In this document: in pieces, positions 11,508 through 25,150 of the stretch
How the letters are laid out: each line of letters begins with the position of its first letter
Position numbering within the stretch: position 1 is the first letter of the stretch
Assembly: GCF_910592395.1 (NCBI RefSeq)
Contig: NC_088312.1
Coordinates: forward strand, 3,038,001 to 3,102,000
Direction: 5' to 3'
Source of the DNA: Lineus longissimus
Taxonomy: Eukaryota; Nemertea; Pilidiophora; Heteronemertea; Lineidae
Length of the DNA: 64,000 bases
Made by a program: the position numbers and the translations under genes
The notes under the pieces: model-generated
What the model was told of the DNA's origin: nothing
What the model saw: only the letters and a program-made list of their open reading frames with translations
Databases searched by the model: none

Positions 11508-12221
11508 CTAGAACGAGAAAGAGATTAACAAGAGTTAAAATTGGAAGACGTTTCGAAGAGAATGGTACATGTACGTGTATATGCACCTGTATCCTCCTCG
11601 TTGAACTACTAAAGGGCAACTACAGGCTTATAGCATGAGCCAGGAAGTCAGTGTAGGTTAGGCAGTGTTGTATTAACAATGACGGGCATACACATGATGT
11701 CGAGAGAAATAGCAACCTCATTTTCTATAGCAGCGACTTGCCCACTGATTCATCGAGGATCAGTAATCCCAACATCACCTTCACACAATCTAGTCGAAAT
11801 TGCGCCCATTGTTTCCCAGTAGTATCGATTTTGGCACTGCAGGGAGATGTCCGAGTTGTAGCTACACTGTCATGCTAACATATAATGGGAAATATCAAAG
11901 GGGCAATTGTATGAGATTGCCTAATGAGGCAGAATGTAATGTATACGTAGAGCAACATTCGGTCGTAGCCTCGAGGTATGGTTCACCTTTTACAATGATA
12001 GACACTATGGCTTTCATTACACTGAGGTATGGATCGACAGTCTCTTGAATACAATCTTCGACAAGAAAAGAGTATGAGTTGAGAGCTGAGCCCCAGCTGG
12101 GATATTATTAAACTAATATACTGGAGTTTTGTATGTGATGAAAAATGAAACTGAGTCGCCGAAAGAAGCATACGTTGTCAAAGTTCGTCCTCTCTATCAC
12201 AGAAGGAAGTGGACCGACTGG

Positions 12222-12268
12222 GGACTGAACCACCTACAGATCAAGGTGACAAGCGCTCTACGACAATT
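12222..12268 (-). repeat. tRNA-like (SINE-type) relic
   Basis: The minus strand reads CGTAGAGCGCTTGTCACCTT, then GATCTGTAGGTGGTTCAGTC. This is a tRNA-like D-arm/anticodon/T-arm order with an A box (GTAGAGCGCTTGTC) and a degenerate B box (GGTTCAGTCCC). The stems do not close into a functional tRNA, so a tRNA-derived SINE head is the likely source. Confidence 0.4.
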
Positions 12269-13231
12269 TCAAACCCTAAAGTCTCAATGACATCTGGGTG
12301 TTCGTAATTTTTCTCTGTCTACAGGTAGAAACCATCAGTCAGATGGAGATGTCACAAGCTAATCCTCCGGAAAATGGCAATTTCACGCAAGCCAAAAGGA
12401 GAGCCCCCAACGCCAGGATGTTTAAAGGCAATTCACTAGTCCAATGATATGTCGTAATAATCTTCTACAAAAGTACAAACACTGATAAGGTACTCTGCAG
12501 TGTTTGTTGTGCTTGTCAGTGTGTGAAACATGTCCATAACCGTCATGGCCTGATGATACAACCTGGCGGTGCTGTACTACGCTGTCATCCTCCCTGGTTT
12601 GGTGTTGCCAGTCTGAGTGCCTTTAAAAGCCTGTGGCATGTTTTACCCCCCAATCACCCCTAATCGCCCGCCATAGCCAATCTCTGCCACGATATTGCGG
12701 ATTCATTGCAAATGGATCAATACTCGGAGAATGAATTACTATCACCATTTTCTATTCAAAAGACCCGAATTACTTTGTTGACCGAGAAAGTATGATTTAT
12801 TGGCGAATGTAGTTCCCGTACGTACACTTCCTGTCTGCAGGGGGGAATTTGCATTCGTCTGCTGGTTGGTGGTTGGTACGACGCGGTTTTAAAGTAATGG
12901 AGACAAAAAGTACACTGTTGAAACGAAGGCAATTTCCGCCGGCAACGTTATTAGTGCAGGGAAGTAGAACCGACGCAATCGCTGAAGGAATCTGGCTCTC
13001 TTCTACAGTGAAAATCGGCCTTTTTCAGTTTAGATTTTAGTTACCACGGTACGGCCTCTCTTACTGGAGATCCTCAGTTTTTGCTATAAGCGCATCACTT
13101 CATTGGGGTTTCTCCGCTGGTTCTGAAGAACTCCTGTGTAGGCTTGTTGAAGCTTGCATTGGTAACGCCATCTTGTACCGTATAGACACCAGCGTGTTCC
13201 ACCAGCCGACTGACCCAACAATGTATCACAT

Positions 13232-14238
13232 GGGTAGTTGTAAAACAAGAAACACAGAAACGAAACAGAAACACAGAAACACAGAAACGAAACGCAGAAA
13301 CCAGTCTTGTGGCGAATTCTGGTCTGCAAACTCCATCTTGTTGCCATGGTTGTGGCCGCGAACGCGGGTGTAACTAAAACCGGTATTCAGTCGGAATGGA
13401 AGGAGGAATGCTCATTTCCCAATACCCCTTTTAGCCTCATCAACGTGTGCGCAGATTGGCAGCATCCGGCCTTGATCGTGCCAATACACTACATGTATGT
13501 ACTACACGGCGTAAATAGAAAATAGTCCTTCGAATAGCGAGTCCTGTTCTTTTGTACATTCCATGGCCTGTGCACGACACTAGGCTGAACTTCCCTACTG
13601 CAACCTCATTAACATAAACATATATTTAAAGGGACTATTTAAAGGCAGCAGCTGGGCAGGCAAGATTGAGTTACTCCAAGTCCAAGTCTAGTGCCCGCCC
13701 CCCCCCCCCCCCCCACTTTACTCTATTCTAGTCGCCAAAATTGGTCTCTCACGTCTCACATAACGTCGAAATGATTCACCCATGTACTGGTACCGTACCT
13801 TGCATTTAGTGCTGCATCAGACGGGATTTGTAGGATGATCCTGGTACTTCATGTAAATTGAACACTACAAGGCAAGATGTTGCACTGCACCTTCATTTAA
13901 AATAACATGCTGTAGGAATCGAATCGAACCTACCAAAGTACTACACCACCACCTCAAAAGACTTCACATATCGTGCCGCCCCCTCCCCCCCCCCCCCCCC
14001 CCCCCCAAAGTTGCTCCATGTATCCCCTCAACAACTCTATTGCATTCCGGCTGGCCGCAACCCACCAACCTCAGATTTTACTTTTAAACGACAATAACAA
14101 CGGATTGGGCAAGGAAAGTATCGGCGTGCCGCTTGATTCCAACCTTTTTGAAAACCCGTTTGATTTTCGTTTCTGCGTTTCGTTTCTGCGTTTCTGTGTT
14201 TCTGTTTCGTTTCTGTGTTTCTTGTTTTACAACTACCC
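13232..14238. mobile_element. Non-autonomous DNA transposon, 1007 bp, 70-bp TIRs, 9-bp target duplication
   Basis: Seen: 13232-13301 and the reverse complement of 14169-14238 agree over 70 bases with one mismatch, starting GGGTAGTTGTAAAACAAG and running into ACAGAAACGAA repeats. The identical 9-mer GTATCACAT lies immediately outside both ends (13223-13231 and 14239-14247), a clean target-site duplication. Inside are two long poly-C runs and no transposase. Known: 9-bp duplications with long TIRs are typical of Mutator-like elements, so a MULE-derived MITE is the best guess. The near identity of the arms suggests recent insertion or recent arm homogenisation. Confidence 0.85.
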
Positions 14239-17200
14239 GTATCACATAGTTTGTTACGGATTGTACAGGATGCTTCCTCATACCCACCTGCCAAAACCAA
14301 CCTTGATTTCTGCCTGCCACAACTGCTCCAGGATAATATCCTGCCTGGCGCCTCGCCTAATTGTGATAGACATTAGGCAGTGCCATCCCATTCCATTAGG
14401 ACACAGGATGATCAAATTACCCTAATCAGTCATAAAGGGGGTGGGGGCTTCATATTCTACCAGTATCATCCTACGTTACGCCTACATGTGCTCTCAAAGA
14501 TATCCTTTTGAGAACCCCGCTAAATTTCTGTGGTGAAGATCATTTTCCATCTTGTTTTAGGCCTGAGGGATATAGTCAGCAAAACTGTGCTGTTTGGTTT
14601 GCCACTTTTCAACGCCTACTCTTCTGTGTTCTAGAGGCTTTGGCAAAAAAATTTGGTAAAAAGTATTGGCTTATGCCAAATTTTATTCAAGCAACGAAGA
14701 CGTTCTCTTGCCTTGTCAACAACGCCCACTTCGACCAATTGGCATTAAATGCACCATTGTATTCTGAGGGAAGAGGCTGGTGTGCATATCTATTGCATCC
14801 GGAAGCTTCTTTACAGGCTTTGTATTCCACGGCTGATGAAAGGACGAACGACTGAGCCGTGCCGTTGATCGCTGCAGGAAAGACGAAGCAGATCGCAATG
14901 ATGTCATAACGAAACTGCACGTAATACGGGATGTTTATGCTATATACCTCACTGACCTAATAGACCCAACGCGATGCATGCTTGCATTCTTCGCCTGTCC
15001 TTACCGATGAAATAATTGTTTGAATCAGCAACACCATTTCGGTATACGGCAACAAGAGGTCGGCTGTCACTTTTCCTTAACTGAAAGGCAATCCTATACA
15101 TCATCGAAAACTTTATCCTTAGAGGAAGAAGGGTATCACTTCTTAGAGTTATTCACCGATGCAACTATTGGTAATTTCCTCAAGGAATGTAACTAGAACA
15201 CTGCTTGTGATATATATATATCATATACACCATCCTCCATACCTTTATCCGTAAAGGAAACTGGGTATCATTGTGGCCGTATGGTATTCTCTTGCAAAGG
15301 CGGCAAGTAGCGCATCGAAAATCGATAACACCTTGTTGTACATTGCCTGAGCGCAACCCTTCGTTTTAGCAGGCAGATTTAACATGATTTTTCATTAATC
15401 TCCCTGGTTTGACCAATGATATTTTATTTATTTACGTCTTTTACATAATTCAGATCTGACGAAACAGAAATATTGCCATACGTTTTTGATAATAGTATCC
15501 GTGTATGAGTTCAAAGCATGCCGGCAGTGATCGAAAGGTGACGATTTTCTTTGAATCTTGAATAGATCAATCAGCACACTGTTGTCATTGAAGATGCCCT
15601 AATTATATACCGGCTCGAAGGTAGATTTTTAAAGAAGTTTCATCCGTGTACAGTATGATCACGAATGTGAAGTAAATGTTCATTTTTATATAATGTCCTT
15701 TCGAATCAACTATTTGTCGGAAATATTCATGAGATAAATGAAAAATCACAACGTCCATGATGGGTACGATCCATATGGGAGACATTCGATCCGTATCCGG
15801 ATAGACGCAATACCAGCGCACATCCCTAAAAACCATATAGAAAAAGTTCGTCAACAGTCATGACTTGTGTAAAGAGAATTACGTTGATTGACTGTCCATA
15901 AACATTTTATGTGGATGCAATATTGACTTGACATTTCGCCATGCTCGCCGTCATTTTGTAAAGCACGGCAAAGACGGCAATGTCCTTTTAAGCTTCCGGC
16001 TGGAGCGTAAGGATCGATGATGTCATTACAGGCCACGTCGAAACAGAGAAATCAGAGGAAACCGTAGATTCAGACGACTGGGGATCGGTCTGTATTCCCT
16101 GTTGGCTTACTGGACTTTGCGCAAAGAAAGCAACGCACATCAGGAAATGACATGGGTTAAGTGCGGTCAGTATCCCAGACAAGACGGTTATAGTCGAATT
16201 GGCGAGTGTGTATTTTGGCGACAGCAAGCCGTTCTGGGATCCTTGCCTGACTGCTAACTGCATGTCCATTGGGCATGTGGACAATTGGATAAAAAAATGT
16301 ACATGTGACACGCAAGTACTGGGCCAACTCAAAATATCTAGAGGCTGTGACTGGGGATGATGAACCTAATCTATTCCATTCTATTTCCATGGATACTGAA
16401 CAAGCCATCGGATGCCTGAGGAAAGACACGGATTTGGTTGCAATGCTGCTAGTGTTTGCCAATTCGCCTGCAAGCGAAAAAATCCGTTAGAGCAGAGTAT
16501 AAAGTGGCTCTTCTATATTTGCTGGTAATAAAGCAATTTCAGTCACGTAATGAAAAGAGCTTCAGCAACCCACCATGCTTGTTCTTGGTCTGTTTGGACT
16601 GATCATTCATGTAACTTGGTGACCTCACCACACGTATAAGAGATGCCATCAGGTTCCCAAATTAACAACACTATTGTAAAAAAGGAAACAGAAGATATCC
16701 GAGTAATCTAACGAGAGAGGAATGGCCATGCGTGGATGCCGGCGGCGCCAATATATCTCCACCCTCGCATTATATTGATTGGACTACTGCTATAATGCAT
16801 TGATTTATTTTTATGTTGGTATCCGAGAAGATCTTGAATCTTGAAATTCGCAGATGAGTCTATGTGACCTTTTGTATATTTTCTAGCCATCTGCCTCTTG
16901 ATAGATTTATAAGACATGAGATTTGTATCTACAACATAAACCAATAAAGTACCTGAATTTAAAACACTGCATTTTCTATTCTTTTTGCCACGTCTTCCAT
17001 GCCAATTTACAAAATGTATCAGCGTTGTGCGTCAGTAATCTTCTTCAAGATTCATTCAGGCCTGACCTTTAAGACTGACGCATAACTTCAACCAGTTTAC
17101 TCCATGAATCGATCAATCAATACTAAATTCAACCAGCTAGATGTTGATAAAAGTCAGTACTAGATAAGTCAACAATGCCCGGGGGCATGATAATCAAATA

Positions 17201-20200
17201 AATATATTCTGGTCCTGAAACATTCGATTTGAGGTTGGATGACTTTTGATGAATTTTCTATTATCTCAAGGTCGTCAGGCAATATCTTTCATTAGCATCG
17301 ATATTCCGTTATTTTCTATGCTGATAAAAGCGCTTGCGCTGGCTATAACTTGGGGCCTTACATTTCAATTCGCTAGCTTTGTCTTTGAAATTAGCTGATA
17401 TAACTAGCTACACGCTAAAGTGATGGATGATCAATGAATGTCACAACAGCAATCCCCTCAAATCAAATGAACGTCAAGAAGGAAAATCGATTCTGGATGG
17501 TTTTGCTGGTGATATGCCACTGGGGGTTTTCCATCAGAGATGAGATTAGCTACGAATCACGATGGAAGGAAGATATTCTTAGAAACCTACTGGGCCAAGA
17601 CTTGCGGCAAATATGAGAATATGTCTGAATCATGTGTTCATGACTGGTAGTCTCACTGTCCTAAATATTTATGTGGGCCACAACACTGTCATGAGCATCT
17701 AACATTCGGATTCTTAACACTCTACAAATCGCCCAATGTAGGTGACGTGTTCTTTTAAATCTTTAAAATCGCAGATGGGACAAAATAATAGTAGTGGATA
17801 AGCTGCTTGATAGTAGCAATGAAATTGTCTCAACTGCCGTGAGTCTATCAGGAATCAGCCATTGATCGCCAACTCATGGTACTTTGTAATGTTTGTGAAC
17901 AAGTTGCTCTCCTAATTTCCTCGCACGCCATGCCATAAGTGAGGGAACATTGGGGCGGAAATTAGGAGCCTGATGGGCTTTTTATTTGTCATCCTGTCGC
18001 TCTGCTTCCGGCCAGACTTCAGCCTCCAGACTCCATTAGTACATGAAAAAAATATAATCAAAGAAATGAATTCGCCCTCTATACCGTTGCTTTCAATCTT
18101 GTAACAGAATTACCCCCACCAGCCACCCCCATACATCTATAATGACCATGTTCACCCTTAAACCCCACACAACCTCAAAATGAAACCGATGTCTTCATCT
18201 AGCGTTTGTGAGCGGTTCATGTCTGCGTTATTGAATGCTTGGTGAAGGCATCACTTGCTTGTTAGCTTGTCAGTATTCCGAAACTCCGCCAGTAGAATGC
18301 GTATCACTATGTACAGTAACAACACATATACATCATTTTACTCACCACTCTATGAGGTGCCTCGTGATAGCGAGTCCTCTTCGTTAACAAGCCGATCCAA
18401 CCAGTGCAGATACTGGACACGAACTGAGACCAGCTTTCAACGACTCCAAAACACTGACCCATGTTTGTTACCTTTCGGTTCCTTCCACAAATAGGACTCA
18501 AAGCTGATAATGAAATCAGTAATAACCGGTATCCTTATCGCGTCATGAGAGCGGCGTAGTCGCGAGGCTAGCCGCCCAGTTCTTCCTAGCCTTCTTCTCC
18601 ACCAGCTCCCTGCCTGACTCGCCCACAGCCTCACCACAGCAACCTACTCCAAGAATCTCTCTCGAACATGAACAGTTTCTCCTTGATCAATGACATTCGT
18701 TGGTGTAGGCGTGCCTGAATACGGTGTGCAGACTTCAAACCAAAGAGAATAATCAACAGGTTATTACAATTGCAATGTCTCCAATATCTGAGGTAGGTTT
18801 ATCATAGTAAGGTCTTCAATTTCACAAATCGAAATCACTATTCCTGGTGCAAAATCGGAAAACCTGCCATACCGAACCAATATTTCGAGATGATCGAATA
18901 GCTCAATATAAAGAAGAGAATGTTGAGATCTACAGACGGTATGAAAGTTCAGCTACACCGGCACTTCTGCTTGTCATCACAGGGGAAATCAAACCAACTG
19001 TTTCTATCACGCCTATAGCCCTAGCTAACATCAAGGGGCTAATATTTCCCGATAAAAGGACATGTATATTCGATATCGTCCAGGATGGCGGCCAATTGGC
19101 TATGATGTAAAAACGATCGGCAGAAGCTTCAGTTGGCTTGTTTCTTTTTTATGCCGAAGGTGCAGGCGTTAACAATGCTTCAGCGATTTTTCCTTTAGTA
19201 TTACATATCGAAATGTATCTGGGAACATGCTCCAATAGATGACACTGGTAATATCCCAGTCCAATCGATGATGCTTGGCAAAGGAATGTCTCGCTCCCAC
19301 CAATCACCAGGTCACTATGTTATTGTCCAACAAACCATGAAATGAAGCTGTTAACCCTGTTCGACGTTCACTACCTTCAGCCACAATCCCAGTGCTCCGA
19401 CGACCTCTGGAGTTGCTTCTGCCTTCAGAAGTACAATCAATCCTGTATCTTAATGACCTTTATTTTGTCGGTTCACTTTGACTCTCTACATCGAATGCTA
19501 CCAATGTCTCGGAGGTCCTCACCTACTTCGCTTCTCCAATCCATACCTCCTTTACTTTGGAATCGCCCCTGAGCACCCACTAGCAATCATTAGCAAAAGT
19601 CATCATATCCAAACCCCTGTAGAGCTTCACTTCAAATGTCACTCCCTTCCTTGTCGTTGTATTAAGTTCTGAGGTCACAACCAGCTAATATTATTTGCTT
19701 CCCCTGTCAACAGACCGTTTGTATCATGCAGTTCATGTATCCCCAGCAAATGTATCCCTATAGCAAAGTTCTGCCAGCCAGCCAGCCCCTGATAACTAAA
19801 GGACCTCTAAATCTACACCCGACATGACTTCCTTCATACACCGAGTGGCTGTAACACATGATATAGTCGTCTTCCTTCGTGGCTTCTTCAGTTGGCTCAC
19901 AATAGTGTGGGCGACAACTGCTGACAGTATTGCCAATTTCCATTAATGAGGAAGGGTGATGCTCGCATTGCCTTTGACTTTTGCAAGATTACTTATGCTA
20001 ATAGGTCGTGATTAATTATATCACGCAATTTAGCATTAAATGAGGGTTCTCTGTAATTTTTGTTTATACCAAAATATCTGACTGAGCGTATTAGCGTTCT
20101 CGGAATAAGCAAAGCGGAGTTGTGAGAGTGTTGTCTCTCTGAATTTGTTTAACTGCGAGGTATAAACTAAGGGGCATGAAAACGTAGTGCATATCTTTAT

Positions 20201-21513
20201 CGCTGGTTACTCTTCTTAGCCCCCGCAAGAACACCATGAAAACCGTTCAAGGAGCTACATGTCTGAATATGCGGGATGGTGAAAGATTTGCATAGAAGCA
20301 AGGAACAGGAAATTAAAATACATGCTCCATTCTTGTCGTTCTAGCCTGTATTTTTATAGACCATAAGAGAGTAGTTTAGAAAATCTCGGTTGGGGTTATT
20401 TAAATGTCGTATTGATTTCTCGTCTCGATGGTAACATGTCATATCGTGACAGTAATAGAGTGGACTGAAAGGAAGGTGGAGCTGCGATATGGCTATTTAA
20501 TGGACCGTGTACATGTACATACAATGCCGGATTGTGTTCCCGGTAAGCGTCATTATCATGGACAGGGCGAGCCTTCCAGCTGTCCCTCCACACGCAGGAA
20601 GACTTTCCCTGCTCCAAGTGCATTTCGTAGAGATCATGAGATCAATAATTGTTCCGTTGACCGATTTTCTATCATGATCATCTTGCGGGATACACACCTC
20701 CATCTAGTGTCGAGTTAAAGACTTCCCTCAACATACATGATGGTTTTGATATCGGAGTGAATATGACAGTATACATGTACCGAATAAAACTCCAACATGC
20801 CGAATGTATCACAAATACTCACCGAAACAATCTACTCTGTTCACTATATCATTAAGATTCTACCACATATCATGTATATGGTCCACGCAAGAGAATACAT
20901 GCACACCACAACTTATACGTAGGAGCGACCACACAAAATGTGTTCACCAACGGCACTGCGCGCTATCCGTGCACTGGTTTGAGGTGATGTAATATGTGTG
21001 AATGGGTCGTTTTCTATTGTGAGGTAAATCGAGCTGAATGGCGCATTTAGGATTATACAGGGACGAGAATGACAAAGGGCCATGGCTTGCACGCCTTGGT
21101 GGGCAGGGGCATTGTGCGCTGGCTTGAGGTGCTGTTATATAATGTAGACCATAAAGATAATCTAGTGTTGTGAAACACCACTATCTCTTAGCATTCCTGA
21201 GTACTACTTGGTACCTTTGGCCAGAACGATATATCAAAAACACTATACCTGGCCGATAGGACCCCCTTTTAAATGTAATAAGATATCATATAATCTAAGG
21301 TTACATATATTTGTGGTTCACTAACGTTTATAATATCAGCCAATTAGACCGTGCACGCAGTTTATCATTAATGGTTATATCAACAAAACCTTAGGACTAC
21401 ATATAGGACAGGCATTGACAGGGGACATTTTCGACTATTTTTGGAATTCAAAACAACTTGTACAATAGGGCAGGACATCCTTCTACAACTGTTTGCATGC
21501 TGTATACAGAAAT

Positions 21514-24500
21514 ATGCGAATGCAGCGGAATGTGTTCGTGTCCCCTCGCAGGATTTTCAACGTTTTCCTGCCGTTACTTTTCGGAGCTGTCTTGACACAT
21601 GTCTTTTACGTCTATCGAGAAAGTTCGAACCCAACTTTCCTGCAAGAACATCTCGGATTACGGAGGTTCCAGTCAGCCTATGAGGACCAGGATGTTCTCG
21701 ACCCGTCAGTCAAGTTGGCATCAACGAAAATGCCAAACAATCGAATACTTGGGGATATAAACCAGCTCTTCCCCACGTATAGCCACAGTCCGGTGCGACA
21801 AAAGGTGAAATATCATAAGGTGCGACCAAAATTAAGTGTTCAAAAGTTTAACGCTCCGGTAAAATTCAGTGAGATACGCAACGTGCAGTCTGCTTCAACT
21901 GCTCCGGAACATCTAGGAAAAGCGAGCTCTGTGCAACAAAAGTTGACATTCAAGCTCAATCCGATTGGTCTTCCCTTTGTCGAATGGACATCTGGAGAGG
22001 TCTTGCAACATATCGCAGCCTACAGTCCGCCATCGGAATCAGAGTTGGCGAGAGAACTGAGGGAATTGAACGGATTTGATGAAAAGGTATGCAGTTATTT
22101 TTATTAGCACCCAACAGGGCATCCAAGGTGTCCAGGACATTTTTCCATTATAGCAAACCCATGACCGATGAGACATTCATGGCCAATACAGAGGACATGT
22201 ATCCAATACAAAGAAATGTGTCGATACACATGTGCTTGGGGGGCCTGAATATTCACTCAGGTGGTACACCAATGTAGGCCTATTAGTTCAACGTGTGCGC
22301 ACCGATTATTCTACAAGTCGTTGCACAATTCTAGTACTTGATCTGTCAGTATATCTATGGATAATCGTTGAAAAGAGTTTAATGGTTCAGAACAATTTTA
22401 CAATTAATATTACATAATGGGGAGAGGTTTTTTTAAATCTCTTTTCAATGATAAACCATCTTACAAAGCTGCACATATGGCATTCTGCCCATAGAGTTGT
22501 TCTAACAGCAAATGCAAAAGTTAACGATATGCCCAGTCAAGCAAGGATCCGGGCCCGAACGGCTATGACATTTAATGAGGACGTTTTTACATTTTCAATT
22601 ATCGAATAATGAACACTATATGTCGTACTTTTAAACATCAAGTTCTCAAATTGCAGCCACCTGGACATTTCGTTCAAGGATGGAAAACACCTTGCTGGAT
22701 AGGAAATTCCGTGTACAAGAAGTCGAAATTGAAATGTTTACCAGCCTTTTATATCCCGGGGTTTCCAAAGTGTGCCACGACAGATCTGTGGTATCGGTTG
22801 AAGAAGCACCCCCAGTTGAGAGCTCTTGCGATAAGGGAAACTAATTGGTGGACCCAGGGCAGATACCGCATCAACGAAACAGGTTAGCACCTTTTTTTTA
22901 GTTTAGTGGGATAATTGGTTATAGAGCTTGAGAAATGTATTTCAATTCAATCAACATAAGAAGGAGAATATGCTCGAATACAGATCTTCAAACAAAAAAA
23001 ACCGGGATCCTCCGACGAAACAGAAAGTCAACTGGCCATATTACAATCAAACAGATCCGTTGTGTCCACGTTTCTTCTGGTATCTCCTTTAAGTCTTGTT
23101 GCCTCGCCAATGGTCGCCGCAGTCTGCGAGTCAATATCAAACCCAGCGGTTACTGGTTTTCCTGCAGACGAGAGATCATTTTGTCGCACATATCAGCGAT
23201 TTAAATCGCAGTTTCAGCGATTTTAATCGCTCGTTTATTTGGTTTATCCGTGGTGTTCGTCATCCTTTACTGTTATAATGAATTATTTTCAGAGTCGCTT
23301 GGTAAATTCAGCGGGATGTTGGGGAAATCGCTGGAAAGGTGGGGAAAGGCTGCACCCAATTTGCTTCTAGGTAAGTGTAGACCATTGTGTCTTTTGGGAC
23401 ATCATGGTGATAATTGTATTTGTTCTGCCTTCCATCTCAATTTGACCTATATAGGCTATGACATTGAGTTTAACTTCGGGTGACGCTGCAATCTACAGCG
23501 ACCAGCAACTGAGCGACATTCGTCGCAGAAGCAAGAATCGGCTGTCGCCTTGTCCTGCGATCACCATCAAACGGGGGCCTCCGCACAACAGTGGTTTTTG
23601 CCTTTTAGCGTTTTTAGGTTGAGCGTTTTGACTGTCTTCACTGCCCGGCCAACAGCTTGAACGATGACAAAAAGCATTTGCTATCGTTTGCGGGACTGAT
23701 GGTTCTTCCCGTGTATTTCAGCCGAAGGTTCCCCTTCGAATATGTGGATGGCACATAACGAAATTCGGTTGTCGGAAAACACGACTGATGAGCCTTTAGC
23801 AGCCCCGAGGGTCCTGACGCCCCACCTTATCAAGACGTACACGCCTCGGGCCAAGTTCATAGTCATCATGAGGAATCCAGCGGACAGGTAACCAAATTGC
23901 GATTGCATACCGCAATTGTCTTTTCACTATTTGCAACTTTAATTAAGTTTTTTACTTCAACGTCTTGGTGAAAAATGCCAGGGAGGGGAATTCCTAGCCT
24001 GGTAAAGCGATGAGAAACTGCGGGGGACTTTAGGATCAGTTTCGTCTTCTTGTTGATGTGCATATCACTGTCGGCGTTCAGTACGACCCAGAACTTCATT
24101 CCGTCAATTCATCTTCTTTTACATGCATCATGCTTTCTATTTACAAACAGAATATTCTCTCACTTTTGTTACTACGGAAACAAAACGCGAAACCCTGGCG
24201 ACTACACTTTCAAGCGGTCCCCGGCCCGATTCCATCGCCTTGTGGTACAGCTGATCGCCATGTACCAGGATTGCTTCGCGAGACGGTCCGTACGGGACTG
24301 TGCCTACGACCCCCACCTGTCTCGGGAGTGCAATCAGTTTAAGGTAGGAAGCTGTCCGTGTATACAATGTATTATAAGCGGTATAAAGGTAATTTGGTGA
24401 GGATTTGAAATAAATGGACAGAGAAATATGTACACATCAAAACGCTAAAGGAACTTTTCTCTTGAATAGTGCATCAGCTTTCGTCTATTTCAGATTCGAA

Positions 24501-25150
24501 TCGACAGAACTCTCTACCCGGTGTTTATTTCGGACTGGATGAAAGTATTTTCACGAGAACAGTTTCTTTTTGTGAGGACTGAGGATTATCGGGACAAAAC
24601 AGCTACTGTCCTCCATGAGATGTTCTCTTTCCTCAAACTTGGTAGGTAGATTTTGGTGGGTTCTGAAATATGTAGTACACTCGAAGAAAAAAAGTTGCTG
24701 GTCGTGTTTTAACTATACAGCGAGTTTTCGCAAATCTTCCGAAACGCCAACGCGAATGCCTATCCCGTTGTTCGAGCTGCTGAGCAGGATGTCGAACAAT
24801 GGGATAGGCATTAGGGGATTTGCTTCCTTCATTGCCCGAAAGACTTCTAAAGTACTTGATTAAGACCAAGCTTCATTAAAAAACACCTCCTCATACACCG
24901 ATTCCCTTATTAATTTTATTAGTCCCTCATTCCAGATGCTATTTCAAATAAATCGCTCAACTTCATCGCAACTAGGCGTCACATGCACACAAGGGAATTA
25001 TACAGCGTCCCGATGGCGCCCATGTGGAACGAAACCAGGAAACTACTGGATGATTTCTTCCGACCTTTCAATGGAGCTCTTGCTACACTTCTTCAAGATG
25101 AAGCCTTCTTGTGGAAGAAAGAAACATCGTGGTCTGCTACAACTCAATAA
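21514..25150 (+). CDS. CHST15-like carbohydrate sulfotransferase (complete, 7 exons)
   Basis: Seen: exons 21514-22086, 22657-22882, 23293-23370, 23722-23887, 24151-24343, 24494-24641 and 24936-25150 join in phase to 532 aa ending in TAA. The start is the first ATG (MRMQRN). Residues 12-34 are a single signal anchor (FNVFLPLLFGAVLTHVFYVY), giving a type II Golgi topology. A variable stem runs to about 190. The PAPS-binding loop PGFPKCATTDLW starts near 225, with Cys where many relatives have Gly. The 3'-phosphate site is FIVIMRNPADR, continuing LYSHFCYYG over the next exon junction. EGSPSNMW and LFVRTEDY-like segments match the CHST15 group. Known: CHST15 adds 6-sulfate to GalNAc-4-sulfate, making chondroitin sulfate E. 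Inference: a similar glycosaminoglycan sulfotransferase, with acceptor specificity unknown. The length is close to vertebrate CHST15 (about 560 aa). Confidence 0.88.
24755..24812. ncRNA. miRNA-like hairpin in an intron of the sulfotransferase gene
   Basis: 24755-24775 (AATGCCTATCCCGTTGTTCG plus A) pairs with 24792-24812 over 21 positions, with one G-U wobble if transcribed on the plus strand, around a 16-nt loop. The size (58 nt) and perfect stem suit a pre-miRNA or a palindromic repeat. I do not recognise the arm as a known miRNA. Confidence 0.35.

Larger units (their letters stand above)
11508..21513. other. 10-kb intergenic region, no convincing gene
   Basis: Frames here stay short and do not resemble known proteins. 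Contents seen: a SINE-like relic near 12222-12268, a complete non-autonomous transposon at 13232-14238, poly-C runs (13697-13715, 13979-14007), a TGATATATATATATCA palindrome near 15207, and a short inverted repeat (CTCCTAATTTC/GAAATTAGGAG) near 17920-17970. The missing first exon of the Ebony-like gene and the promoter of the sulfotransferase gene should lie here but were not identified. Confidence 0.5.

Noticed and set aside
11323-11619. 98-codon minus-strand frame over the start of the Ebony-like gene
   Set aside because: It runs in another frame across the Ebony exon; its proline/arginine-rich text is typical of a shadow frame.
12222-12268. Functional tRNA gene
   Set aside because: A and B boxes are present in degenerate form, but the acceptor stem does not pair, so a SINE-type relic is preferred.
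16305-16490. 61-codon plus-strand frame (EAVTGDDEPNLFHS region)
   Set aside because: It looks somewhat protein-like, but no splice-compatible exons or family resemblance were found around it.
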